NCBI GenBank assembly: GCA_025757645.1
Contig: CP107216.1
Coordinates: 310,001 to 374,000 of the forward strand
Direction of reading: 5' to 3'
Length of the DNA: 64,000 nucleotides
Source: Clostridiales bacterium
Lineage (GTDB): Bacteria > Bacillota > Clostridia > Oscillospirales > Oscillospiraceae
Positions 40,062 through 49,176 of the stretch are shown one piece after another; within the stretch, counting starts at the first letter, position 1, and every line of letters begins with the position of its first letter. A model generated the notes under the pieces. The model was not told the DNA's origin, did no database searches, and was given only the letters and a program-made list of their open reading frames with translations. A program made the translations under genes and the position numbers.

Positions 40062-40783
40062 ACGATCTCCTCCTTTGTGAACACGGGCCCGTCCTTGCAG
40101 ACGCGCTTGCTGCCGTGCGTCGTTTTGCAGGTGCAGCCCATGCACGCGCCGAAGCCGCAGCCCATGCGCGCCTCAAGGCTCAGCTGACCGTCGAGCGGCG
40201 TCGCGCTGCACAGCGCCTGCAGCATGGGCATCGGCCCGCAGGCATACACATAGGTGCCGCCCTCGGGCAGCGCGTCGGTCACGAAGCCGCGCGCGCCCAT
40301 GGTGCCGTCCTCGGTCACGACAGTGACGGGGATGCCGAGCGCTTCAAACGCATCGGCAAGCAGCACCTCTGCCGCCGTGCGAAAGCCGAGCACGGCCAGC
40401 GGGCTGCACCCCTCGGCCACGAGCTGCTGCGCCAGACCGTACAGTGGGGACGCGCCCACGCCGCCGCCGACCAGCAGCGGCCGCGCACCGGCGGGTGCGG
40501 TGTCAAAGCCGTTGCCGAGACCGACCAGCAGGTCCAGCTCCGTGCCCGGCACCAGCGTGCTCAGCTGCGCCGTGCCTGCGCCCGCCACTTTATAATACAG
40601 CGTCAGCGCGCCGTCACTCCAGCTGCACACCGACACGGGGCGGCGCAGAAAGCGTCCGGCAAGCCGGATGTCCACAAACTGCCCCGGCGCGGTGATCGCG
40701 GCGGTGTCCCCCGTGAGCTGCAAACGGTAGGTGTCACGGGCGACGGGCGCGTTTTCCGCAATGGTGAAAACTCTCTGCTGCAC
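40043..40783 (-). CDS. pyrK: Dihydroorotate dehydrogenase electron-transfer subunit PyrK (246 aa)
   Basis: FAD and [2Fe-2S] protein that links PyrD to NAD+. The FAD-binding RRPVSVCSW segment is near residue 47, NAD-binding LLVGGGVGASPLYG near 103, and the cysteine cluster CGFGACMGCTCKT with a later Cys in KRVCKDG near 212-230. Family length. It starts 3 bp after carB stops and overlaps pyrD. Confidence 0.95.
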   Translation of the reverse strand: MQQRVFTIAENAPVARDTYRLQLTGDTAAITAPGQFVDIRLAGRFLRRPVSVCSWSDGALTLYYKVAGAGTAQLSTLVPGTELDLLVGLGNGFDTAPAGARPLLVGGGVGASPLYGLAQQLVAEGCSPLAVLGFRTAAEVLLADAFEALGIPVTVVTEDGTMGARGFVTDALPEGGTYVYACGPMPMLQALCSATPLDGQLSLEARMGCGFGACMGCTCKTTHGSKRVCKDGPVFTKEEIVWPQQP

Positions 40784-40786
40784 GGC

Positions 40787-43700
40787 TTACTCCGCGTGGA
40801 TCGTGGACACGGCCAGCGTCGTCTCCTCGAGCACGTCGAGCAGTACGCGCACCGTATCGAGCGAGGTAAAGACGGTCACGCCGTTTTCCACCGCGCAGCG
40901 CCGGATCGCGGCGCCGTCCTGCGCGTGGACGCTCGAATGGATGGAGCGGGTGTTGATGATGTAGCTGACGTAGCCGCTGCGGATGGAATCGAGGATCTCG
41001 TGGCTGCCGTCGCTGATCTTGCCGCGCACGCGCGTGCGGATGCCGAAGGACTTGAGGTAGGCAGCCGTGCCTGCGGTCGCCTCGATGTTAAAGCCCATCT
41101 CATAGAACCGGCGCACGAGCGGCAGGCCCTCGGGCTTGTCCTCATCGGCCAGTGTCACGAACACGGTGCCGTAGTTCTGCACGTTCATGCCGGAGGCCTG
41201 CAGCGCCTTGTACATGGCGCGCGAGAGCTTCTTGTCGTAGCCGATGGCCTCACCCGTGGACTTCATCTCCGGGGAGAGGTAGGCGTCCAGCCCGTGGAGC
41301 TTGGCAAAGGAGAACACCGGCGCCTTGACATAGCAGCGCTCTTTTTCCGGCGGATACAGGTCGAAGATGCCCTGCTCCTTGAGGCTCGTGCCGAGGATGA
41401 CGTTGGTGGCGATGTCCGCGAGCTGATAGCCCGTAGCCTTCGACAAAAACGGCACCGTGCGCGACGAGCGGGGGTTGACCTCGATGATGTAGACATGGTC
41501 GCTCTTATCGACGATGAACTGGATGTTATACAGGCCGACGATGCCGATGCCCAGACCGAGCTTCTTGGCATAGGTCAGGATCGTGCCCTTGACCTTGTCG
41601 GAGATGGAAAACGGCGGGTAGACGCTGATGGAGTCGCCGGAGTGGACACCGGTGCGCTCGACCAGCTCCATGATGCCGGGCACGAACACGTCTCTGCCGT
41701 CGCAGATGGCGTCGACCTCGACCTCGCGGCCGGAGATGTACTTATCGACCAGCACGGGCTTGCCCTCGCCGGTGCGCACGGCGTTCTGCAGATAGTGGCG
41801 CAGCATCTCGTCGTCGGCCACGATCTCCATGGCGCGGCCGCCCAGCACGAACGACGGGCGCACCAGCACCGGATAGCCCACCGTGTGCGCAGCCTTGAGA
41901 CCGTCGTCCAGATTCGTCACCGCCGCGCCCATCGGCTGCGGAATGTTCAGCTCGAGCAGCAGCTTTTCAAAGCAGTCGCGGTTTTCCGCGCGCTCGATCG
42001 CAGCGCAGTCCGTGCCGATGATCTGCACGCCGCGCATCATGAGCGGCTGCGCCAGATTGATGGCCGTCTGGCCGCCGAGGCTGGCGATCACCTGATCGGC
42101 CTGCTCCTCGTGCAGGATGTTCATGACATCCTCGGGCGTGAGGGGCTCGAAATACAGCTTATCGGCGGTCGTGTAGTCGGTAGAGACCGTCTCGGGGTTG
42201 TTGTTGATGATGATGGCCTCGTAGCCCGCGCGCCGGATGGTCTGCACCGCGTGGACGGTGGAGTAGTCAAACTCCACGCCCTGACCGATGCGGATCGGGC
42301 CTGCGCCGAGCACGACGACCTTCTGCTTGTCCGAGCGGCGCGCCTCGCTCTTTGCGCCGGGGGCGTAGGTGGAGTAGAAATAAGGGATGTAAGCGCCGGT
42401 GTGGCTGGTGTCCACCATCTTGTAGGCGGGGTAGAGCCCCAGCTGCACGCGCTGGGCATACACATCCTCCTCGCGCACGCCCCAGAGCCGCGCGATGTAG
42501 GGGTCACAGAAGCCCATCTGCTTGGCCCGCTTGAGCGTCTCTCCGTCGCCCTTGTGCGCGCAGAGCGTCTGCTCCATGTCCACGATGCCGCGGATGGTCT
42601 CGAGGAAGAACGGCGTGATCATCGTCAGCGCAGCGACCTCGTCCACGCTCGCGCCCAGACGCAGCAGCTGCGCGACGGCAAAGAGCCCGTCATCGCGGAA
42701 CTGGTGCAGGTACTCGGTCAGCTCCGCCTTGGTCATGTTCTGGAACTTCGGCAGCCAGAGGTGCTGCGCGCCGATCTCCAGCGAGCGGACGGACTTGAGC
42801 AGGCACTCCTCGAGCGTGCTGCCGATGCCCATGACCTCGCCCGTGGCCTTCATCTGCGTACCGAGCGTGTTGGCGGCGGTCGAGAACTTATCGAACGGGA
42901 AGCGCGGCAGCTTTGCGACCACGTAGTCCAGCGACGGCTCGAACGCGGCCGTCGTGTTGGCGACGGCGATCTCGTCGAGGTTCATGCCGACGGCGACCTT
43001 GGCCGTGACGCGCGCGATGGGATAGCCGCTGGCCTTGCTCGCCAGCGCCGACGAGCGGGAGACGCGGGGGTTGATCTCAATGAGGAAGTACTCCGAGGTC
43101 TTGGGGTTGAGCGCAAACTGCACGTTGCAGCCGCCCTGGATCTTCAGCGCGCGGATGATCTTGATCGCGCTGTCGTTGAGCATCTTCATGTCATGGTCGC
43201 TGAGCGTCATGATCGGCGCGACGACGGCGGAGTCGCCGGTGTGCACGCCCACGGGGTCGATGTTCTCCATGCCGCAGATGGTGATGGCGCGGTCGGACGC
43301 ATCGCGCATGACCTCAAACTCGATCTCCTTATAGCCCTTGACGCTCTTTTCGATCAGCACCTGATGGATGGGCGAGAGCTTGAACGCCTGCATGCCCAGC
43401 TCGACGAGCTGCGCCTCATCGTCGGCAAAGCCGCCGCCCGTGCCGCCAAGCGTGAACGCCGGGCGCAGCACGACCGGATAGCCGATGGCCGCGGCCGCGG
43501 CCTTGGCCTCCTCGAGGCCGTAGGTGATCTGCGACGGGATGACCGGCTCGCCGATGCTCTGGCAGAGCTCCTTGAACTGCTCGCGGTCCTCGGCACGGCG
43601 GATGCTGTCGCTGTCCGTGCCGAGAAGCTCGACCTGGCACTCCTTGAGCACGCCCTTCTGCTCGAGCTGCATCGCCAGATTCAGGCCGGTCTGGCCGCCG

Positions 43701-43969
43701 ATGCCCGGGACGATCGCGTCCGGGCGCTCCTTGCGCAGGATACGCGCCACATACTCCAGCGTCAGCGGCTCCATGTACACCTTGTCCGCGACGGAGGTAT
43801 CCGTCATGATCGTGGCAGGGTTGGAGTTGACGAGAATGACCTCGTACCCCTCCTCCTTGAGCGACAGGCACGCCTGCGTGCCGGCATAGTCAAACTCAGC
43901 GGCCTGACCGATGACGATCGGGCCGGAGCCGATGATCATAATTTTCTTCAGATCCGTTCTCTTGGGCAT
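40787..43969 (-). CDS. carB: Carbamoyl-phosphate synthase large subunit CarB (1060 aa)
   Basis: Makes carbamoyl phosphate from bicarbonate, ATP and ammonia delivered by the small subunit. Two homologous ATP-grasp halves are seen: the first begins IGSGPIVIGQAAEFDYAGTQ, the second LGAGPIRIGQGVEFDYSTVH near residue 555. The C-terminal MGS allosteric domain (about 935-1060, LVRRFYEMGFNIEATAGTAA) is present. Full length. The small subunit CarA is not adjacent, although carAB is normally a pair, so it must be encoded elsewhere. It lies 66 bp after pyrC and leads directly into pyrK. Confidence 0.96.
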   Translation of the reverse strand: MPKRTDLKKIMIIGSGPIVIGQAAEFDYAGTQACLSLKEEGYEVILVNSNPATIMTDTSVADKVYMEPLTLEYVARILRKERPDAIVPGIGGQTGLNLAMQLEQKGVLKECQVELLGTDSDSIRRAEDREQFKELCQSIGEPVIPSQITYGLEEAKAAAAAIGYPVVLRPAFTLGGTGGGFADDEAQLVELGMQAFKLSPIHQVLIEKSVKGYKEIEFEVMRDASDRAITICGMENIDPVGVHTGDSAVVAPIMTLSDHDMKMLNDSAIKIIRALKIQGGCNVQFALNPKTSEYFLIEINPRVSRSSALASKASGYPIARVTAKVAVGMNLDEIAVANTTAAFEPSLDYVVAKLPRFPFDKFSTAANTLGTQMKATGEVMGIGSTLEECLLKSVRSLEIGAQHLWLPKFQNMTKAELTEYLHQFRDDGLFAVAQLLRLGASVDEVAALTMITPFFLETIRGIVDMEQTLCAHKGDGETLKRAKQMGFCDPYIARLWGVREEDVYAQRVQLGLYPAYKMVDTSHTGAYIPYFYSTYAPGAKSEARRSDKQKVVVLGAGPIRIGQGVEFDYSTVHAVQTIRRAGYEAIIINNNPETVSTDYTTADKLYFEPLTPEDVMNILHEEQADQVIASLGGQTAINLAQPLMMRGVQIIGTDCAAIERAENRDCFEKLLLELNIPQPMGAAVTNLDDGLKAAHTVGYPVLVRPSFVLGGRAMEIVADDEMLRHYLQNAVRTGEGKPVLVDKYISGREVEVDAICDGRDVFVPGIMELVERTGVHSGDSISVYPPFSISDKVKGTILTYAKKLGLGIGIVGLYNIQFIVDKSDHVYIIEVNPRSSRTVPFLSKATGYQLADIATNVILGTSLKEQGIFDLYPPEKERCYVKAPVFSFAKLHGLDAYLSPEMKSTGEAIGYDKKLSRAMYKALQASGMNVQNYGTVFVTLADEDKPEGLPLVRRFYEMGFNIEATAGTAAYLKSFGIRTRVRGKISDGSHEILDSIRSGYVSYIINTRSIHSSVHAQDGAAIRRCAVENGVTVFTSLDTVRVLLDVLEETTLAVSTIHAE

Positions 43970-44035
43970 GTGATTTCCTCCTCAGTACGTAAAAAGTCCT
44001 GTATGTCATATATTTAATATGTAAATGAAGGACGC

Positions 44036-45265
44036 TCAGTCCTGCGCGTCCTGCCAGACGACGGCGCCGCCGCAGACGTTGCGCACGCACCGCCCGTAGA
44101 CCGTCTGTCCGGCAAAGGGCGTGCTCTTTCCCATGGAGCAAAACTGCGCCGGGTCGATGCGGTACTCCGTGTTCAGGTCCCAGACGGCATAATCGTCCGC
44201 ACGCAGCGGGAAGCCGAAGCGCTTTCTGGGGTTGACCGCCATGAGCTCCACGAGCTTGTCGAGCGTCAGCACGCCGGTGCGCACAAGGTGGGTATAGAGC
44301 ACGGGAAACGCCGTCTCAAGGCCGACGATGCCCATGGCGCTCCCGGCGAGGCCCCTGGCCTTTTCCTGCGCGCTGTGCGGCGCGTGGTCGGTCGCAATCA
44401 TGTCCACCGTGCCGTCGAGGATGCCCTCGATGAGCGCCTGCCGGTCGGCCTGCGTGCGCAGGGGCGGGTTCATCTTGAAGCTGCCGTCCTCGCGCAGGTC
44501 GTCCTCGGTCAGCACGAGGTAGTGCGGTGCGGTCTCGCAGGTGACGTCCAGCCCCTGCGCCTTCGCCCGGCGGATAAGCGCCACGCTCTCCTTGGTGGAC
44601 ACGTGGCACATATGATAGGCGCAGCCCGTCTCGCGCACCAGCTCAAGATCGCGCGCGAGCTGCCGCCACTCACTCTCGCTGCTGATGCCCTTGTGCCCGT
44701 GGGCGCGGGCATACGCGCCGTCGTGGATATAGCCGCCGTGCAGGAGGGTGTTGTCCTCGCAGTGCGCGGCGATGAGCTTGCCGAGGCTTGCCGCCTTGCG
44801 CATCGCGGCGCGCATCACGTCCGCATCCTGCACGCCGCTGCCGTCGTCGGAAAAGCCGGCGACATAGGGCGCGAGCTGCTCCATGTCCGCAAGCTCCCTG
44901 CCGCCGCGGTGCGCGGTGATCGCGCCGTAGGGCGTCACATCGATGACCGCATCCGTGCGGATGCGCTCCAGCTGGGGGGCAAGCGTCTGCAAACTGTCCG
45001 GCGCCGGATCCAGATTGGGCATGGCGCACACGCGGCTGTATCCGCCGTGCGCCGCAGCAAGCGTGCCGGACGAAATGGTCTCCTTATAAGAAAAACCCGG
45101 CTCACGAAGATGTACATGCACATCTACGAAACCAGGTAATACCACGAAAGAAGAAATATCAAGTTCGTCACCGGCAATGCTGCCGCTGCCAAGAAAAACA
45201 GAATCACGGTTGCCGGGAAAAAGATCCCACCCAAATGTCTGCATATTCTCTGCGGCCGCAACCAT
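44036..45265 (-). CDS. pyrC: Dihydroorotase PyrC, type I (409 aa)
   Basis: Zinc amidohydrolase that cyclises carbamoyl aspartate to dihydroorotate. Metal-binding HVHLREPG near residue 50, the PNLDPAPDS loop, His in AHCEDN (about 165), His in CHVSTKES (about 220) and catalytic Asp in ATDHAPHS (about 290) are all seen. ATG 45,265 with an AGGCGAGG sequence upstream is preferred; ATG 45,280 five codons earlier is possible. The N-terminal 30 residues are atypical. First gene of the pyr operon, behind a good promoter. Confidence 0.94.
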   Translation of the reverse strand: MVAAAENMQTFGWDLFPGNRDSVFLGSGSIAGDELDISSFVVLPGFVDVHVHLREPGFSYKETISSGTLAAAHGGYSRVCAMPNLDPAPDSLQTLAPQLERIRTDAVIDVTPYGAITAHRGGRELADMEQLAPYVAGFSDDGSGVQDADVMRAAMRKAASLGKLIAAHCEDNTLLHGGYIHDGAYARAHGHKGISSESEWRQLARDLELVRETGCAYHMCHVSTKESVALIRRAKAQGLDVTCETAPHYLVLTEDDLREDGSFKMNPPLRTQADRQALIEGILDGTVDMIATDHAPHSAQEKARGLAGSAMGIVGLETAFPVLYTHLVRTGVLTLDKLVELMAVNPRKRFGFPLRADDYAVWDLNTEYRIDPAQFCSMGKSTPFAGQTVYGRCVRNVCGGAVVWQDAQD

Positions 45266-45305
45266 TTTTCCTCGCCTCATTTCTGCCGAATCGCAAATTT
45301 TTGAT

Positions 45306-45335
45306 ATGATATCACATAATCGTCCGGTCTGTCAA
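45306..45335 (-). promoter_or_regulatory. Promoter of the pyr operon
   Basis: On the minus strand TTGACA (45,330-45,335), an 18-bp spacer and TATCAT (45,306-45,311), about 40 bp before pyrC. I see no PyrR-type anti-terminator structure in the short leader. Confidence 0.7.
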
Positions 45336-45440
45336 CAAATCCGGCGGCTTTGCGCGCCGTCTTTTTGCACGAAAAATTCCGTCATTTTCCGTTCCGCGTT
45401 GACACGCATCTCTGCGCCAAGAACCGGATACAGACAGACT

Positions 45441-45470
45441 CGGCGGCGCGCCCGTCATGGCGCGCCGCCG
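45441..45470 (-). terminator. Hairpin after the isocitrate dehydrogenase gene
   Basis: CGGCGGCGCGCC (45,441-45,452) pairs with GGCGCGCCGCCG (45,459-45,470), 6 bp after the stop of the TCA operon. T-run weak. Confidence 0.65.
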
Positions 45471-45476
45471 TGTGCT

Positions 45477-46589
45477 TCAGAGCAGTTTCAGGATCCCGTC
45501 GCCGTAGTCGGCGCAGGTCGCGCCGTCCGGCCGGCCGGTGATGTCGGCCGGGCAGGCGTCGAGCGCCGCCTCGAGCCGGTCGGCCGCGGCCGCGCGGCCA
45601 ATGTGCCGCAGCAGCATGACCTCTGCGCGCAGAATGCTCTGGGGGTTGGCGTAGTCGCCCATGCCGCGCTCGATCATGCGCGGCGCCGAGCCGTGGATGG
45701 CCTCGAACATGGCGTAGCGGTCACCGATGTTGGCGCTGCCCGCCGTGCCGACACCGCCCTGCAGCTGTGCAGCCTCGTCGGTGATGATGTCGCCGTAGAG
45801 GTTCGGCAGCAGCAGCACCTGAAACTGCCCGCGCACCCGCTCGTTGACGAGGTTCGCCGCCATGATATCAATATAGTAGTCATCGACGGTGATCTCGGGA
45901 TAGTCGGCGGCCACCTCGTGGCAGAGGGCGGTGAACTTGCCGTCCGTCTTTTTGAGGATGTTCGCCTTCGTGACGACGGTCACGCGCGTCTTGCCATTGC
46001 GCCGGGCATAGTCGAACGCCGCGCGGGCGATGCGCCGCGTGCCGGGGTCGGTCGTGACCTTGAAGTCCACGGCCATGCCGGGCAGCTCCACGCCGCGGCT
46101 GCCGAGGGCGTACTCGCCCTCCGTGTTCTCGCGGAAGAACGTCCAGTCGATGCCCTGCTCGGGGATGGTCACGGGGCGGACGTTCGCGTAGAGGTCGAGC
46201 GCGCGGCGCAGCTTCACGTTCGCGCTCTCGAGCCCGCCGCCCATGGGCGTCGTCGTCGGGCCTTTGAGCAGCACGTCGCAGGTCAGGATCTCCGCGAGCA
46301 CATCGTCCGGCACGGCCTGATTGCAGGCCAGCCGGTTTTCGATCGTGAGGCCGCGGATGCGCCGCAGGGCGATGCTGCCGCGCGCGATCTCATCGGCGAG
46401 TAGCGCCTCGAGCACGCGCACCGCCTGCTCCATGATGATCGGGCCGATGCCGTCGCCGTCGACAAGACCGATGGTCACGGTCGCTTTTTTCGTATAGTCC
46501 ACCCGCTCGGCGGTCATGCCCGCAACGCGGGCCTGCTGCTCAGTCAGCAGCGTGCGAAACGCCGCACAGGCGCGGTCAATATCGTTCAT
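45477..46589 (-). CDS. icd: Isocitrate dehydrogenase, isopropylmalate dehydrogenase-like family (370 aa)
   Basis: Beta-decarboxylating dehydrogenase. GDGIGPIIMEQAVRVLEAL at the start, substrate arginines in SANVKLRRALDLYANVRP (about residues 122-138), Tyr in FRENTEGEYALGSRG, and NLYGDIITDEAAQLQGGVGTAGSANIGD near 270. The Ser and Arg pattern and the aconitase next door favour isocitrate over isopropylmalate, giving 2-oxoglutarate. It starts inside the aconitase stop codon (ATGA overlap). I use ATG 46,589, although the frame is open far upstream. The length of 370 aa fits the NAD-type archaeal/eukaryote-like branch rather than the 415-aa E. coli type. Confidence 0.88.
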   Translation of the reverse strand: MNDIDRACAAFRTLLTEQQARVAGMTAERVDYTKKATVTIGLVDGDGIGPIIMEQAVRVLEALLADEIARGSIALRRIRGLTIENRLACNQAVPDDVLAEILTCDVLLKGPTTTPMGGGLESANVKLRRALDLYANVRPVTIPEQGIDWTFFRENTEGEYALGSRGVELPGMAVDFKVTTDPGTRRIARAAFDYARRNGKTRVTVVTKANILKKTDGKFTALCHEVAADYPEITVDDYYIDIMAANLVNERVRGQFQVLLLPNLYGDIITDEAAQLQGGVGTAGSANIGDRYAMFEAIHGSAPRMIERGMGDYANPQSILRAEVMLLRHIGRAAAADRLEAALDACPADITGRPDGATCADYGDGILKLL

Positions 46590-48517
46590 AGTGCATGCTC
46601 CTTTGTGTAGTTGAGCAGTCCGCCGGCGAGCAGGATGGCCTGCTGCCGCTCGGTAAGGCTGCACACGACGGGATAGGACTTGCCCGCCGCCGTGTCCGTG
46701 AGCGTCAGTTTCCCCGCTGCCATGCCGGTGCGGATATCGTCGATGCGCAGCCGCGCGCCGGGCTGCAGCGCGTCGTAATCCGCCGGATCGGCAAACGTCA
46801 GCGGCAGGATGCCGGCGTTGATGAGGTTGGCCGCATGGATGCGCGCGAAGCTCTTGGCCACGACGCAGCGGATGCCGAGATACATCGGCACGAGCGCCGC
46901 GTGCTCGCGCGACGAGCCCTGCCCGTAGTTGCTGCCGCCGACGATGATGCCGTCCCCGGCCGCTCTGGCGCGCGCCGGAAAGGTCGGGTCGCAGACCGTG
47001 AAGCAAAACTCCGACAGCTTCGGGATGTTCGAGCGATACGGCAGGATCTTCGCCCCCGCCGGCATGATGTGGTCGGTCGTGATGTTGTCGCCCACCTTGA
47101 GCACGAGCTCCGCCGTGAGCGTGTCGGCAAAGGGCCTGCTCTGCGGGAAGGGCTGGATGTTCGGCCCGCGCAGCACCTCCACCGCGTCCGCCTCGTCCGC
47201 CGGGGCTGGCGGCAGCACGGCGCTGTCGTCGATGCGAAACTGCTCCGGCAGCGTGACGGCCGGCATGGGGCCGAGCGTCTGCGGGTCGGTGATCGTGCCG
47301 GTGAGCGCGGCGGCGACGGCCGTCTCCGGGGACACGAGGTAGACCTGCGCGTCCTTCGTGCCGCTGCGGCCGAGGAAGTTGCGGTTGAACGTGCGCAGGC
47401 TCACGCCGCCGGAGTTGGGCGAGAAACCCATGCCGATGCACGGGCCGCACGCGCACTCGAGCAGGCGCGCGCCGCTGGCGAGGATGTCCGTGAGCGCGCC
47501 GCAGTCAGAGAGCATGGTCAGCACCTGCTTCGACCCCGGCGAGATGGACAGGCTCACGCCCGGGGCGATGGTCCTGCCCTTGAGCAGGGCTGCGACCTTG
47601 AGCATATCGAACAGGGACGAATTCGTGCACGAGCCGATGCAGACCTGATCGACCTTCGTGCCCGCGAGCGTTTCCACGGGGACGACGTTGTCCGGGCTGT
47701 GCGGGCAGGCGATCATGGGCTGCAGCGTGTTGAGGTCGATGTCAATGATGCGGTCATAGCGCGCGTCCGGGTCGCTCGCAAGGGGGATAAAGTCCGCCTC
47801 GCGCCCCTCGGCGGCGAGGAAGGCGCGCGTCACGTCGTCCGACGGGAAGATGGACGTCGTCGCGCCGAGCTCGGTGCCCATGTTCGTGATCGTGGCGCGC
47901 TCGGGCACGGACAGCGCCGCGATACCCGGCCCGCCCCACTCGATGATCGCGCCGACGCCGCCCTTGACCGACAGGATGCGCAGCAGCTCGAGGCTGATGT
48001 CTTTGGCCGTGACGTAGGGCCGCAGCGTGCCGGTGAGGTTGACCTTGAACATTTTCGGCATCGTGATGTAGTACGCGCCGCCGCCCATGGCGACCGCGAC
48101 GTCCATGCCCCCCGCGCCGAAGGCCAGCATGCCGATGCCGCCGCCGGTGGGCGTGTGGCTGTCCGAGCCGATGAGCATCTTGCCCGGCTTGCCGAAGCGC
48201 TCGAGCTGCACCTGGTGGCAGATACCGTTGCCCGGGCGGGAGAACCAGACGCCGTGCTTTTTGGCCACGGTCTGGAGATAGCGGTGGTCGTCCGCGTTTT
48301 CAAAGCCGGACTGCAGCGTGTTGTGGTCCACATAGGCCACGCTCAGCTCGGTCTTCACACGCGGGATGCCCATCGTCTCAAACTCCAGATAGGCCATCGT
48401 GCCGGTGGCGTCCTGTGTGAGTGTCTGGTCGATGCGCAGCGCGATCTCGCTGCCGGGCGTCATGTCGCCGTGCAGCAGGTGGGCGCGGATGATTTTCTGA
48501 GCAAGCGTTTCACCCAT
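46586..48517 (-). CDS. acn: Aconitate hydratase (643 aa)
   Basis: Isomerises citrate to isocitrate using a [4Fe-4S] cluster. Cluster cysteines occur in CIGSCTNSS (about residue 300) and ACGPCIGMG (about 365). Other signatures are IGSDSHTPTGGG (about 117) and, in the swivel domain, GGSNYGQGSSREHAAL (about 535). The length of 643 aa fits the shorter bacterial/mitochondrial-like aconitase rather than AcnA of about 890 aa. It overlaps the GntR gene upstream and the isocitrate dehydrogenase gene downstream, so the three are translated together. Confidence 0.93.
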   Translation of the reverse strand: MGETLAQKIIRAHLLHGDMTPGSEIALRIDQTLTQDATGTMAYLEFETMGIPRVKTELSVAYVDHNTLQSGFENADDHRYLQTVAKKHGVWFSRPGNGICHQVQLERFGKPGKMLIGSDSHTPTGGGIGMLAFGAGGMDVAVAMGGGAYYITMPKMFKVNLTGTLRPYVTAKDISLELLRILSVKGGVGAIIEWGGPGIAALSVPERATITNMGTELGATTSIFPSDDVTRAFLAAEGREADFIPLASDPDARYDRIIDIDLNTLQPMIACPHSPDNVVPVETLAGTKVDQVCIGSCTNSSLFDMLKVAALLKGRTIAPGVSLSISPGSKQVLTMLSDCGALTDILASGARLLECACGPCIGMGFSPNSGGVSLRTFNRNFLGRSGTKDAQVYLVSPETAVAAALTGTITDPQTLGPMPAVTLPEQFRIDDSAVLPPAPADEADAVEVLRGPNIQPFPQSRPFADTLTAELVLKVGDNITTDHIMPAGAKILPYRSNIPKLSEFCFTVCDPTFPARARAAGDGIIVGGSNYGQGSSREHAALVPMYLGIRCVVAKSFARIHAANLINAGILPLTFADPADYDALQPGARLRIDDIRTGMAAGKLTLTDTAAGKSYPVVCSLTERQQAILLAGGLLNYTKEHAL

Positions 48518-49163
48518 GATTTTTCAGCCTCCCAATCATACTTTCCTTGGCGTGGATGGTGTGCTCGGTCGTGAGCGCGGCGGCGCGGTCGGCGTCTCCG
48601 GCGGCGATGGCGTCGAAGATGGCGCGGTGCTCCTTGACGACCTGCGCCGTGCGCTTCGCGTCGGCAATGGACGCCTTGCGGTAGCGGCGGGTCTTGCGGT
48701 GCAGCGGGACGAGCGTGTCGCTGATGACGGCGTGGCCGCTCATGTCGCAGATGACGTCGTGGAACTGGTCGTCCATCTCGCGCAGGTGCTCGGCGTCGTG
48801 CTTTTCAAAGTAAAATTCCTGCAGGTCCAGAATGTGCCGCAGGCGCGCAAGCCCCTCGGGCGAGACGTTTTTCGCCGCGTAGTAGGACGCGAGCCCCTCG
48901 ATCCGGCAGCGGATGTCCATGATGTCCACCAGATCCTCGGCCGTGATGCCGAGCACGACGGAGCCCTTGCCGGTGTCGGCGATGAGGTGCTCCTGCTCGA
49001 GGCGGCGCAGCGCCTCGCGGATGGGCGTGCGGCTGACGTTGAGCTGCTCGACGAGCTTCAGCTCCGTGAGCACCTCGCCGCGCGGGTACACGCCCTGAAT
49101 GATATCGGATTCCAGCCGCTCAAACACCTGATCGGCCAGCGTAACGGTACGGAAATCTTTCAT
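48510..49163 (-). CDS. GntR/FadR-family regulator inside the TCA operon (217 aa)
   Basis: The N-terminal winged helix spans residues about 5-70 (LESDIIQGVYPRGEVLTELKLVEQLNVSRTPIREALRRLEQEHLI), followed by a C-terminal FCD ligand domain with His and Asp metal ligands (e.g. DDQFHDVICDMSGH, KEHRAIFDAI). ATG 49,163 follows AGGAGG. It lies between the citrate synthase and aconitase genes, overlapping the latter by 8 bp. FCD regulators often bind small carboxylates, so citrate or 2-oxoglutarate is a likely ligand and self-regulation of the operon is likely. Confidence 0.88.
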   Translation of the reverse strand: MKDFRTVTLADQVFERLESDIIQGVYPRGEVLTELKLVEQLNVSRTPIREALRRLEQEHLIADTGKGSVVLGITAEDLVDIMDIRCRIEGLASYYAAKNVSPEGLARLRHILDLQEFYFEKHDAEHLREMDDQFHDVICDMSGHAVISDTLVPLHRKTRRYRKASIADAKRTAQVVKEHRAIFDAIAAGDADRAAALTTEHTIHAKESMIGRLKNHG

Positions 49164-49176
49164 ACTGCGCCTCCTG

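Noticed and set aside
40052..44017. 1321-codon plus-strand open frame opposite carB/pyrK
   Set aside because: High GC content removes stop codons from the antisense frame. CarB and PyrK on the other strand have full-length family matches.
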